IMG/VR virus record: IMGVR_UViG_3300029787_000259
Location: 1-27,419 of that record
Origin: a virus
DNA length: 27,419 bases
Reading direction: 5' to 3' (one strand)
In this document: in pieces, positions 1 to 7,385 of the stretch
Layout: each line of letters begins with the position of its first letter
Numbering within the stretch: the first letter of the stretch is position 1
Notes under the pieces: model-generated
What the model saw: the letters and a program-made list of their open reading frames with translations, nothing else
The model's database searches: none
What the model was told of the DNA's origin: nothing
Position numbers and translations under genes: made by a program

Positions 1-537
1 CCCTGCTAATTTAGCAGTTTCATACTCGTTACTTAGAAAGTGTTTGTGGCTAGATACTACACGATGTAAGGCTTTAAGTTCATCGTCAGATGCAGCCATT
101 AACTTTGCCCGTCCTTCGGATGTGTTAAAAACGTTTGCCATGTTGGTTAACGCAGAAAAACTGTCGCCTTTTCCAAACTTTTTAATATCTACATCAAACC
201 CAAAACCAGCCAACGTACTTTCATACGCTGAACTACTACCACCCTGCAACTGACTAAGCACACCACTAAAATCTATGTCAAGGTCTTCCCCCTGTTGACC
301 AAACAAGTTAATACGCTCTTGGTCATCCAGTTGATTGTTTGCATTTTGAATCATGCTACCAAGAAGCTTGGCATTACTTGCACTAAAGTCTTTGCCGGGA
401 TTGAGTGAAGCGTTCATAAGTATTTGTTGATACTTATCAACTTTGTCACGTTCACCTTGACGACGTGCTTTTTCGTTGTTAATGTTTTGCGTAAACCCTT
501 GAACAAGACCTGTAGCTAGTGCTGCACCAATACCCAT
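1..537 (-). CDS. Probable internal virion protein, N-terminal part (runs off left edge)
   Basis: An open frame begins at ATG 537 and stays open for 179 codons to the window edge, so the C-terminus is missing. The start (MGIGAALATGLVQGF) is small and Ala/Gly-rich, followed by a charged helical stretch (NNEKARRQGERDK) and then a Gln/Asn/Asp-rich region. The start lies 3 bases after the stop of the gene ending at 541, so it belongs to the same transcript. I do not recognise a family with certainty. In short-tailed phages, the position after the fibre and nozzle genes, next to other Gln/Asn-rich helical proteins, is typical of internal or ejected virion proteins. That role is an inference from position and composition. 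Confidence 0.6.
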   Translation of the reverse strand, partial: MGIGAALATGLVQGFTQNINNEKARRQGERDKVDKYQQILMNASLNPGKDFSASNAKLLGSMIQNANNQLDDQERINLFGQQGEDLDIDFSGVLSQLQGGSSSAYESTLAGFGFDVDIKKFGKGDSFSALTNMANVFNTSEGRAKLMAASDDELKALHRVVSSHKHFLSNEYETAKLAG

Positions 538-540
538 CTG

Positions 541-1095
541 TTACTTCTCCTCTTGTGCTTTCATGTTCATAAAGTTATCTTCTACGGGGGGACGTGACGC
601 GTTGCCCTGACGAATACCTTTAGTCATAGTGTCTGCTACGTATGCAAACATGGCAGGGTTGTTTTCTTCCATCATTCTAAAGAACGTCTGATCGTCCATC
701 TCATCTTCAGTCAAAGCGTCGTCGTTTTCAAAGAAGCGGTATGGTACGTCGCTTTCTTCGGCAGCGTTAGCTATGTACATGGCTAGTGGACCTTTGATAA
801 GCAATCCTACATCCGGCATAAACTTACCGTCTTGGAACGCTTGGAAAAGGTAGCCCTCTACCAACGCCTCTACGGATGCACCTACCATAAGTAGCTTCAT
901 CATTTCTTCGCGGGTTTGACGCACCTCAAGTGAATCTATGGCAGAAGACAGTGCGGCTTCTGGGCTGACTACTTGTGCAGGTTTTCCCCACGCCCACTGT
1001 TCGTTGTCTATAGTTAAGCTATGCCCCGGCGGTGCAACAGCAAGGGAGTCTTTTGCTTCGATGCTTCCCGGTACAGGGATCATATCTTCTTCCAT
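541..1095 (-). CDS. Hypothetical acidic virion-associated protein (184 aa)
   Basis: A 184-residue acidic protein with no signal peptide and no clear membrane segment. The N-terminal third is predicted loose (MEEDMIPVPGSIEAKDS). The middle is helical and Met-rich (REEMMKLLMVGASVEALVEG), and an acidic patch (DDALTEDEMDDQTFFRMMEE) follows. The ATG at 1095 has an AGAGGT ribosome-binding site upstream, inside the end of the previous gene, whose stop codon lies 1 base before it. The family is not recognised. Its place between two other probable internal virion proteins suggests a structural or ejection role, by inference only. Confidence 0.6.
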   Translation of the reverse strand: MEEDMIPVPGSIEAKDSLAVAPPGHSLTIDNEQWAWGKPAQVVSPEAALSSAIDSLEVRQTREEMMKLLMVGASVEALVEGYLFQAFQDGKFMPDVGLLIKGPLAMYIANAAEESDVPYRFFENDDALTEDEMDDQTFFRMMEENNPAMFAYVADTMTKGIRQGNASRPPVEDNFMNMKAQEEK

Positions 1096-1096
1096 A

Positions 1097-1492
1097 TTAG
1101 CTTACCTCTGTCATCCGTGTTGTCTGTTGTCCACCCTTCGCTGTGAAACCCACAGAACCGTACTTTGAAAACATATCTATGACTTGTTGGTTTCTGGCGT
1201 TTTGTACTAAATTAGCCATTGCGCTTTCTAAGCGAGGATCAGACTGTGCAACCTGCTGTATAGGGTTCATTGGGGGTGCTTGTCCTGAACCTCTTGATCC
1301 CAATCCCATGTCACCAAGCGTTCTTGATCGCAAGGCAGGTGCGGATGCAAACATGCGTCCGCTTTTCTTAGCACCAGAAGCTTGAAGAAAAGAGTCAGCA
1401 AATTTTTGGGCTGTAACCGCACCCGGAGTTCCGCCAGCGTACGCGGCACCTGCTACAACTGCTAAAGGTAATATTGATTTAAGTAAGTTCAT
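1097..1492 (-). CDS. Hypothetical small protein with hydrophobic N-terminus (131 aa)
   Basis: A 131-residue protein. The first 20 or so residues (MNLLKSILPLAVVAGAAYAG) look like a signal peptide or an N-terminal membrane anchor, with an AYA-G site that could be cleaved by signal peptidase. The rest is basic, Gly/Ser/Gln-rich and probably flexible. It starts 8 bases after the stop of the 526-residue gene and its own stop is 1 base before the next start, so it is translationally linked to both. Among internal virion proteins, such a hydrophobic N-terminus may interact with the cell membrane during genome delivery, but the sequence does not prove this. No family is recognised. Confidence 0.6.
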   Translation of the reverse strand: MNLLKSILPLAVVAGAAYAGGTPGAVTAQKFADSFLQASGAKKSGRMFASAPALRSRTLGDMGLGSRGSGQAPPMNPIQQVAQSDPRLESAMANLVQNARNQQVIDMFSKYGSVGFTAKGGQQTTRMTEVS

Positions 1493-1500
1493 TGTTTTTC

Positions 1501-3081
1501 CTAAGTACTGCTATCGCCGCTTTTGTCGCTACCTGAACCACCCATCCACGCAGCTATCCAGTTTCCTATGCCCAATGCCAAATTATCTTTTTGTTGCTGG
1601 CTGTACAGGGCTTTTGTATTAGCAAACTCCATAGCCATGATGCCTACTTCGTGCTGACGTTGCATATATGATTCTGTCTTTTGAAAGTTCCACGCAGCGT
1701 TGTCACGGTACTTTTGCCACAGATTGTTCAAAGCATTTTGACTAGAGTTGTAAGCGTTGGCTACGTTGATACGGTTTGTTTCGTTTTGTACGGCTGTCGC
1801 AGCAGTGTTGACTTGTCTGCGCCACTGTACGTTTGACTGATCTACCGCAAACTGCATGTTGGCGTTGAACTTTTCACGGTTGTCACGCATAGCTGTGTTA
1901 AACTGGGCTTGTGCGTTAACTTCCCCCGCGTTGAACTGTGCGGTGGCTGCAATACGGTTTTTGTTTGCAGTATCCACCTGTGATCCTAAGTTGGCAAAGA
2001 ACTCTTCTACTTGTATTTCGTTCTTTGCGTTGAATTGCTTGCGGGCGTTGTCCTCTGCCGCATCTTTGAACAAAGCCTGTGTCAAAGCGTTGTATGTCAG
2101 TGTGTTGCCCTGTTGTCTGGCATCAAGATTCTTTGTTTCAGTAGCCAACAGGTTTTGTGCGTTGGTGACTGCACCCTGCAAACGTGCAGACAGATTGGCT
2201 TTGTCCATAGCAGCGAACGTTGCCGCGTTAGTCAAAGCAGTCTGCTGTTGGTTGTTTAGGTTTTGTAATTGTATGGTTGCGTATTTGTTTGCGTCTTGGC
2301 TTGCAATGACTACCCCAGATTCCATGACTGCTTGGGTCATTGCTGCCGCAGCCATTGAACTTGCACCCAGTCCCCGCGCTTGCATGACTCCGGCTACTTT
2401 GCGAACAGCAGGTGCTGCCCATGCTGGCATAGGCTTGCCTTCTTCTATGCTACCTAATAACTGACCTAACTGATACTGTGTTGTGGCTTTTTCGTCTAAC
2501 TCTTGGGTAGCAGCCGTAGCAACAGCACCCGTAGACACAGTGCCTTGAACACCTGTCATGTCTATCTGTGGGGTAGTGTCTATTTGACTGGTTGTTGCTG
2601 TCCCTACGCTGGGAGCAATTGTTGTCGTGGCATCTATCTGTCCCAAAGATGGGGACGATGGCGTGGGCTTGACAGCCTCTAGCCCTGTAATACCTGCCGT
2701 AGTCGTTGTAGCTTGAGGAGAAGTGTCGCTTATTTGCGCGTTGGTTGCAGTTTGCATTTCTCCTGCTTGTACGGTTGGTAGCGCAGCTTCAAGTTGGGGT
2801 ATGCCTGTCGTTTCACCCGCTGCCACTTCACCCACTTGGTTAAGTAGATCAGTGTCGCTAGAAATTTTGTTTACGTCTGCCATATTATCTGCTTTCTTTT
2901 TTTCAGAAGACTTTACGTCAAAATATCCTTGCTTAACAGTTACACGTGTACCGTCAGGTTTAAACGCATACTCACCGCCTGTTACTGGCATAACTGTTGT
3001 GTATGGCCTCGTTGAATCTGTAGTTCTAGTTAGTGTTTCACCCTGTTTAGGTATGTAAAACTGCGGTGGTTCCCCAAACAT
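1501..3081 (-). CDS. Probable internal/ejection virion protein, long coiled-coil type (526 aa)
   Basis: A 526-residue protein with three visible parts. Residues 1 to about 60 form a small beta-like start (FYIPKQGETLTRTTD...). Residues 60 to 200 are Thr/Ser/Ala/Pro-rich and low in complexity, likely flexible. Residues 200 to 510 are long Gln/Asn/Ala-rich helices (for example NAQAQFNTAMRDNREKFNAN) with regular spacing of aromatic and hydrophobic residues, typical of extended coiled coils. The end is a hydrophobic Trp/Gly patch (GIGNWIAAWMGG) and a Ser/Asp tail. Long helical Gln/Asn-rich proteins after the tail genes are typical of ejected internal proteins in podoviruses. The role is inferred from architecture and position; no enzymatic domain is visible. 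Confidence 0.65.
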   Translation of the reverse strand: MFGEPPQFYIPKQGETLTRTTDSTRPYTTVMPVTGGEYAFKPDGTRVTVKQGYFDVKSSEKKKADNMADVNKISSDTDLLNQVGEVAAGETTGIPQLEAALPTVQAGEMQTATNAQISDTSPQATTTTAGITGLEAVKPTPSSPSLGQIDATTTIAPSVGTATTSQIDTTPQIDMTGVQGTVSTGAVATAATQELDEKATTQYQLGQLLGSIEEGKPMPAWAAPAVRKVAGVMQARGLGASSMAAAAMTQAVMESGVVIASQDANKYATIQLQNLNNQQQTALTNAATFAAMDKANLSARLQGAVTNAQNLLATETKNLDARQQGNTLTYNALTQALFKDAAEDNARKQFNAKNEIQVEEFFANLGSQVDTANKNRIAATAQFNAGEVNAQAQFNTAMRDNREKFNANMQFAVDQSNVQWRRQVNTAATAVQNETNRINVANAYNSSQNALNNLWQKYRDNAAWNFQKTESYMQRQHEVGIMAMEFANTKALYSQQQKDNLALGIGNWIAAWMGGSGSDKSGDSST

Positions 3082-3085
3082 AGAA

Positions 3086-3286
3086 CTAATTCATTCCCAT
3101 AAATACTGTAACGACCATAGCCACTACCATTACTGTGCTACCCATTATCATTGCTTCCAGACGCCACATACGCTTATCTAACGCTTCTAACTTTTCCTGC
3201 ACAGAGGCATACCTGATAGCACACTCTTTTTCGTGTGCCTCAAGTTCCATTTGTGTTTTAAGTACAGGTTCCATTGTCAGCTTCAT
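3086..3286 (-). CDS. XhlA-like small membrane protein (coiled coil plus one TM)
   Basis: A 66-residue protein with a charged helical N-terminus (residues 10 to 45, LEAHEKECAIRYASVQEKLE and DKRMWRLEAM), then one hydrophobic segment at the C-terminus (about residues 47 to 64, IMGSTVMVVAMVVTVFMG). This layout, a short coiled coil ending in KxxxLexRxxxLE-like spacing followed by a single C-terminal TM, matches the XhlA type (haemolysin XhlA, a holin partner in PBSX-like phages). Its ATG overlaps the stop of the fibre gene (TGATG). It lies far from the main lysis cassette, so it may act in lysis, in tail-membrane contact or in fibre assembly. The family call rests on architecture only. Confidence 0.6.
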   Translation of the reverse strand: MKLTMEPVLKTQMELEAHEKECAIRYASVQEKLEALDKRMWRLEAMIMGSTVMVVAMVVTVFMGMN

Positions 3287-4539
3287 CAGTTAGCTTCAAT
3301 TGCAGTTATCCGCGCTTCTAGTTCTAAGATGGTCTTACAAAGTAATGGGACGAGTTTGGACTGGTCTATTGCCTGATAATCAGGAACAGTACGAGTACCT
3401 TTAACTGCTGGTGTTGTTTCATTACCATCACTGTCAATAACAGCAGGGGTTACAATATAAGTTTCTGTCTTTGTTGCATCTTTTGTACCTGTAATAGCCT
3501 CTGGTACAATACTAGATACTTCATGCGCCAAAAAGCCATCCACAGTTACAGCATCATCACCATCGCTAATCCAATCAAATCTAGCTGGCTTGAGTTGTTT
3601 TAGCCTACTTGTTGCGTCCCAATTGTATGAAACATTGGTTTTTAAACGATAATCGGATGATGTGTTGTAGGATGTGGCATTGTTTGTATTTTGTATAGAG
3701 CCTGTATTGGTATAACCATCACTGTCATTACCACGATAAAACAAAATAAGAAATTCCGATGAAGAACCTGCGTGTTGACTTACAACTGCCATCGGATTTT
3801 CGGTAGCATTGTCAGCATCAACAGTAAGTTTTGAACTAAAAAGACTGGTTGTCCGTCCAATAAGAAGTGATTTATCGTCAGGAACAAATCGTGCAACTTC
3901 GGTAGTGCCGTTTGTGTCTGTAAATCTAAAAGCTGTTGCAGGGTCAACAGTTGTACCTACTTCACCTGAAGCCATAACATTGTCAATATTAAGGACTCTT
4001 GTTCCGTAACTAAAATTTGCATACCGATTGGTATCTGTATCTTCCATTCGGAAGCTTGGCGCACCTGATGAAATATGAAGTTGGGTGTCAGGTGACGCTT
4101 CACCGATGCCTATGCGGTCATTACCAGCATCAACAAATAAAAGGTTTGCATCACCGTTACCCTCAACGCGAAAGTCTAGGTCAATGCTATCTTCGTTAAC
4201 TACTGTTTCTGTTCCTGTAAAACGTATACTATCTCGTAAAGTTCCACCAACCATGTGTTTTATTACAAAAGTCGCGTCCTCACTACCGTCAGAAGCATCT
4301 GCTAATATTGCATTAAATCTAACGCCTTCTGTTTCTTCTGCGGCATCGTTATCAAACAGAAAACGCATACGTCCTAAAGTGTCACTATCAGCAGGGCTAC
4401 CACTATCTCGTTTTAAATCAAGTATTGGGCCAACACTAGAATCGGCATCTGTTGATGTTAAAGTAAGCTGTGCGTTGTTGTCGGCAGTGGTAATTGTTAC
4501 ACCAGCTAACAGGTCTGCTATTTCTTGCGCTCTACTCAT
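3286..4539 (-). CDS. Tail fibre/spike with C-terminal S74 self-cleaving chaperone domain
   Basis: A 417-residue fibre-type protein. Residues 1 to about 290 are Asp/Thr/Gly-rich short beta repeats typical of trimeric fibre shafts (for example RVEGNGDANLLFVDAGNDRI). The C-terminal about 125 residues form a Peptidase_S74 / intramolecular chaperone domain, starting at NTSSDYRLK (Ser295, Lys300), followed by LKQLKPARFDW, a DGFLAHE segment and a terminal coiled coil (ELEARITAIEAN). In this family the chaperone helps the fibre trimerise and then cleaves itself off using a Ser/Lys dyad, both present here. The C-terminus is clearly related to that of the 5705-7015 gene. The start is 1 base after the stop of the XkdW-like gene. 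Confidence 0.82.
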   Translation of the reverse strand: MSRAQEIADLLAGVTITTADNNAQLTLTSTDADSSVGPILDLKRDSGSPADSDTLGRMRFLFDNDAAEETEGVRFNAILADASDGSEDATFVIKHMVGGTLRDSIRFTGTETVVNEDSIDLDFRVEGNGDANLLFVDAGNDRIGIGEASPDTQLHISSGAPSFRMEDTDTNRYANFSYGTRVLNIDNVMASGEVGTTVDPATAFRFTDTNGTTEVARFVPDDKSLLIGRTTSLFSSKLTVDADNATENPMAVVSQHAGSSSEFLILFYRGNDSDGYTNTGSIQNTNNATSYNTSSDYRLKTNVSYNWDATSRLKQLKPARFDWISDGDDAVTVDGFLAHEVSSIVPEAITGTKDATKTETYIVTPAVIDSDGNETTPAVKGTRTVPDYQAIDQSKLVPLLCKTILELEARITAIEAN

Positions 4540-4707
4540 CTATGCCTCCAACTGACTTTGTGTTGGTCTTGAAAGACTTGCGTGGTTCCACTCTTTAATG
4601 TAGTCACCATTGCCATCCGATAAATTTTCAAGTATGATACCAACTGTAAAGAAATCCTTACCTTCAAGAGCAGGATAAATTTTTATAATTTTATCGTACA
4701 ATGTCAT
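4540..4707 (-). CDS. XkdW/YorD-like small phage protein (55 aa)
   Basis: A 55-residue gene. It starts at ATG 4707, overlapping the preceding stop (TAATG), and ends TAG one base before the next ATG. The protein begins MTLYDKIIKIYPALEGKDFF, continues with an ...ENLSDGNGDYIKEWN segment and ends RPTQSQLEA. The pattern of an N-terminal helix, a short DF...DG...IxxW core and a Pro-Thr-x-x-x-Leu-Glu end resembles the XkdW/YorD family of small phage tail-region proteins, whose function is not established. It sits between two fibre genes, so a role in fibre attachment or assembly is plausible but inferred. The tight coupling on both sides supports that it is real. Confidence 0.65.
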   Translation of the reverse strand: MTLYDKIIKIYPALEGKDFFTVGIILENLSDGNGDYIKEWNHASLSRPTQSQLEA

Positions 4708-5705
4708 TATGCTTTCCTTACCATACCACCACTAAAGTGAGTTTCACCAGTATCGTGTGCTACTGTTTGTCCGGGGCCATAAATAAACATTTCAACGTAA
4801 TCATCGCTATCTAAGTACACCAAAGCCGAACCATTTATTCCGTGCCTTTGCTCAAACCCACCTATTATAGAATTAAAAGCGGCATATGAACTTCCATTTT
4901 TATAAATAGCCAAGATAGCCCCTGTTTGCGTAAAATTTGCATTTGCATAAGTGACAGAAGCGTTTATCTGATAATATCCAGCTATTGTTGGAGTGAATCT
5001 ACTGGATGCAAATTTACTATCTGTATCATAAACTTCAGTGCCTAGCACCACTTTTGTAAATGTGTTGGCTGATATTGACTGTCCACTTGCCGGATGAGCA
5101 AAGAAGGCTGGCCCCATCCCAATAGAACCTGCAGCAGCAGTTAAAACACCTGCTACAGTTAAAGTTGATGCCATATCAACAGCACCATCAATATCCACAA
5201 CATCAAGATTAGTCGTGCCATCTACATCTAGGTCACCGTTAAAATCAGCATTTCCTGCAAGTGTTAGCGTTGATGCCATATCAACAGCACCATCAATATC
5301 CACAACATCAAGATTAGTCGTGCCATCTACATCTAGGTCACCGTTAAAATCAGCATTTCCTGTGAGGGATAGCGTACCACCCATAGCTACGTTGCCACTA
5401 AATGTACCACCATCTTTTGCACTCACCGTATCAGCTACAGCAAACGTGTCGTACACAACCATTTCAACTACATCATCTGTACTCGCACCCGTTGTTAAGA
5501 CCACACTTGTGCCTGTTGTAGCGGCGTAGTCAGTAACAGGCTTGAGAAGCACACCGTTTTGGTACACGTCCATGTACAATGTATCTTCGTATGCTAAAGA
5601 TACGCTGTTGCTATCGTTACCGCTAAACGATGTTTGTCCAGCAGTAGCAGCGTATATAAATCGGGTGCGTACTCCGCTTCCCGGTGACCTACCTAAATAT
5701 GGCAT
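4707..5705 (-). CDS. Tail fibre with tandem beta repeats and C1q-like head domain
   Basis: A 332-residue fibre protein. Residues 1 to 105 form an N-terminal attachment domain (MPYLGRSPGSGVRTRF...) of a type common at the start of phage fibre proteins. Residues 105 to 190 are a beta-helix-like shaft built of a duplicated 35-residue unit (NADFNGDLDVDGTTNLDVVD). Residues about 195 to 332 resemble a C1q/TNF-like jelly roll: an FTPTIAGYYQINASVTY strand pair, AILAIYKNGS, and a Gly/His-rich end. C1q-like heads are used by several phages as trimeric receptor-binding or adhesive tips. It has no S74 chaperone, unlike its neighbours. It starts at TAATG overlapping the previous fibre and is followed by the same type of overlap. 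Confidence 0.75.
   Translation of the reverse strand: MPYLGRSPGSGVRTRFIYAATAGQTSFSGNDSNSVSLAYEDTLYMDVYQNGVLLKPVTDYAATTGTSVVLTTGASTDDVVEMVVYDTFAVADTVSAKDGGTFSGNVAMGGTLSLTGNADFNGDLDVDGTTNLDVVDIDGAVDMASTLTLAGNADFNGDLDVDGTTNLDVVDIDGAVDMASTLTVAGVLTAAAGSIGMGPAFFAHPASGQSISANTFTKVVLGTEVYDTDSKFASSRFTPTIAGYYQINASVTYANANFTQTGAILAIYKNGSSYAAFNSIIGGFEQRHGINGSALVYLDSDDYVEMFIYGPGQTVAHDTGETHFSGGMVRKA
5164..5362 (-). repeat. Perfect 94-base tandem repeat, 105-base period, in fibre shaft
   Basis: The blocks 5164-5257 and 5269-5362 read the same base for base as far as I can follow, with a period of 105 bases (35 codons). They encode two copies of a 35-residue shaft unit in the C1q-type fibre. Because synonymous sites are also identical, the duplication is recent or is kept alike by recombination. 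Changes in copy number would lengthen or shorten the shaft in frame. Confidence 0.9.
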
Positions 5706-7015
5706 TATGCGTTCTCCAGTGCTGTGATACGCGCTTCAAGTGCTTCAATCTTTGTAACTGACTCGATTAGTGCCTTTGTGAGCAATGGGACGATTTTGGC
5801 TTGGTCTATGCCCTGCATGATAGGAATAGTATTGCCATCAGCATCTAGTTTGTTATCACCAACCGAAACACCGTCTGGCAGTTCTTCGCCGTCTTTCCAA
5901 ACTTCTACTTCATTATGTGTTCCTGACACGGCCTCCGGTACAACAGTTTGGGCTTCGTTTGCTAAGAAACCATCCACAAATTCTGCTGTGTCACCTTCTG
6001 AAATCCATTTGAACCGTGCTGGCTTTAACTGCTTGAGGCGTGTAGTTGCATTCCAATCATAAGTGACTTCGGTTTTTAGCCTGTAGTCTGATGATGTGTT
6101 AAAGGCAGTGGCACTAGTGTTAACTTGAATAGAACCAACGGCTGTTCCAGAAGCATTTTCAAAAATAATAGATTCAGCATCTGCTCCCGCACCAAATCTA
6201 GCAATGTTTTCTGCACCATTGCCTTTTACTTGCAAAACACCCTGACTAAATAATTCAGAGGTTGTTCCAATAAGTACTCTACCATCTGATAAAATCCGCA
6301 TACGTTCAGTAGTGGATGTAGTTCCAGTTCCAAAGGTCAGCGCACCAGCACCAGCAGAATTTGTGCAAATGCCTTTAATGTCAGCATTTACTCCTGCACC
6401 GCTTGCATCATTGTGATAAAACTGTATCTCGCCAGTAACATCGGTGTTTGCAACACCAGTTTGCCCCATTTCCAAACGTATTTTACCGCCCGGATTGTTT
6501 CCAGAAATAGTTACGCCTGTGGAGGTGGTTTCAATCTTTTTGGTGTTGTTGTGATACAAATCAACTGAACCATCAGGCGTGGCAATAAGCATTGTTTCTG
6601 CATTGCCAGTTTTTGTAAGATTTACGCCAGTATCAGTTTGAATAAACACTCTGCCATTATTGGCTCTTAAAATTCCATTTGTGCCGTCCGAAGATACTTT
6701 TAAATCTGCGCCAGCACCCATTTGTATTTCAGCACTATCAGGGAACAGAATGTCATCTGTGCCAGTAGGTACAGTAAACACGGTAGCATCTGCATCGTTC
6801 TTCAAAGTAATGTCTGATGTAGAACCTTGCCCTGTGAGAATCAGACCTTCTGCGCTAGTGTAGCCAATTGCAGCATCATCACCAGCAGCGGTATCCCCAG
6901 CGGGTTCAACTGTGCCTGTTGTTGTGACGTTACCCGTAAACGTACCCGTTGTAGCATTCAATGCAGACGTACTTGGATGCTCAACCCCTACTACTGAATT
7001 GCCAATATACGCCAT
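5705..7015 (-). CDS. Tail fibre/spike with C-terminal S74 self-cleaving chaperone domain
   Basis: A 436-residue fibre protein. Residues 1 to about 90 are Gly/Thr-rich (MAYIGNSVVGVEHPSTSALN...). The shaft to about residue 300 consists of short beta repeats (for example GSVDLYHNNTKKIETTSTGV, and a SDGRVLIGTTSE element repeated in many fibres). The C-terminus from about residue 305 is an S74 intramolecular chaperone: FNTSSDYRLK (Ser309, Lys314), LKQLKPARFKW, DGFLANEAQTVVPEAV and a final coiled coil (IEALEARITALENA). Cleavage just before the conserved Ser would release the chaperone after trimer folding. Its chaperone is homologous to that of the 3286-4539 gene, but the shafts differ, so the two probably make distinct fibres. 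Confidence 0.83.
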   Translation of the reverse strand: MAYIGNSVVGVEHPSTSALNATTGTFTGNVTTTGTVEPAGDTAAGDDAAIGYTSAEGLILTGQGSTSDITLKNDADATVFTVPTGTDDILFPDSAEIQMGAGADLKVSSDGTNGILRANNGRVFIQTDTGVNLTKTGNAETMLIATPDGSVDLYHNNTKKIETTSTGVTISGNNPGGKIRLEMGQTGVANTDVTGEIQFYHNDASGAGVNADIKGICTNSAGAGALTFGTGTTSTTERMRILSDGRVLIGTTSELFSQGVLQVKGNGAENIARFGAGADAESIIFENASGTAVGSIQVNTSATAFNTSSDYRLKTEVTYDWNATTRLKQLKPARFKWISEGDTAEFVDGFLANEAQTVVPEAVSGTHNEVEVWKDGEELPDGVSVGDNKLDADGNTIPIMQGIDQAKIVPLLTKALIESVTKIEALEARITALENA

Positions 7016-7374
7016 TAGGTTATCTCCATAATGCTCATAGTTACGCTGGTTTTGTCAGCAACAGAACAATCAATTTGAATTTTGTCTGTTGTTTCTAGGA
7101 CTACTTTGTTACCCGCAAGTATTTCTATAGAGCCGCCGACAGGTATCGGTGCATCTTTTAACAGAAATGTAGTTGTGTTTGTAGCCGTACGACCACCACC
7201 CGACGTATCACTAACAAGTTTTACACTTGTTGTGACTTGACTGGTGTGTACGTTTGCCAGTACCATGCCCAAAATAACAGTAGTTGTACTGCCGGGTGTG
7301 GTGTAAAGGTCTTCTGGCGTACCGCTGGATGCTGGCATAACGTCATGCGATACTACCTTGAATGTATTGGCCAT
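7015..7374 (-). CDS. Small beta-rich virion protein between fibre genes (119 aa)
   Basis: A 119-residue, beta-rich protein (MANTFKVVSHDVMPASSGTP; VILGMVLANVHTSQVTTSVK; IPVGGSIEILAGNKVVLETT; SVTMSIMEIT). It has no signal peptide or membrane segment. The gene has a strong AAAGGAG ribosome-binding site and its stop overlaps the ATG of the next fibre. The pattern resembles small tail or fibre-joint proteins often found next to fibre genes, where they may link fibre to tail. I cannot name a family with certainty. The strong ribosome-binding site suggests high expression, in line with a structural role. Confidence 0.62.
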   Translation of the reverse strand: MANTFKVVSHDVMPASSGTPEDLYTTPGSTTTVILGMVLANVHTSQVTTSVKLVSDTSGGGRTATNTTTFLLKDAPIPVGGSIEILAGNKVVLETTDKIQIDCSVADKTSVTMSIMEIT

Positions 7375-7385
7375 TTATTTCTCCT

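Noticed and set aside
1856-2464. 202-codon plus-strand open frame opposite the 526-residue gene, and many similar plus-strand frames over the fibre genes
   Set aside because: They mirror the minus-strand codon pattern, are rich in Cys/Ser/Leu without domain character, have no proper ribosome-binding sites and lie inside well-supported genes.
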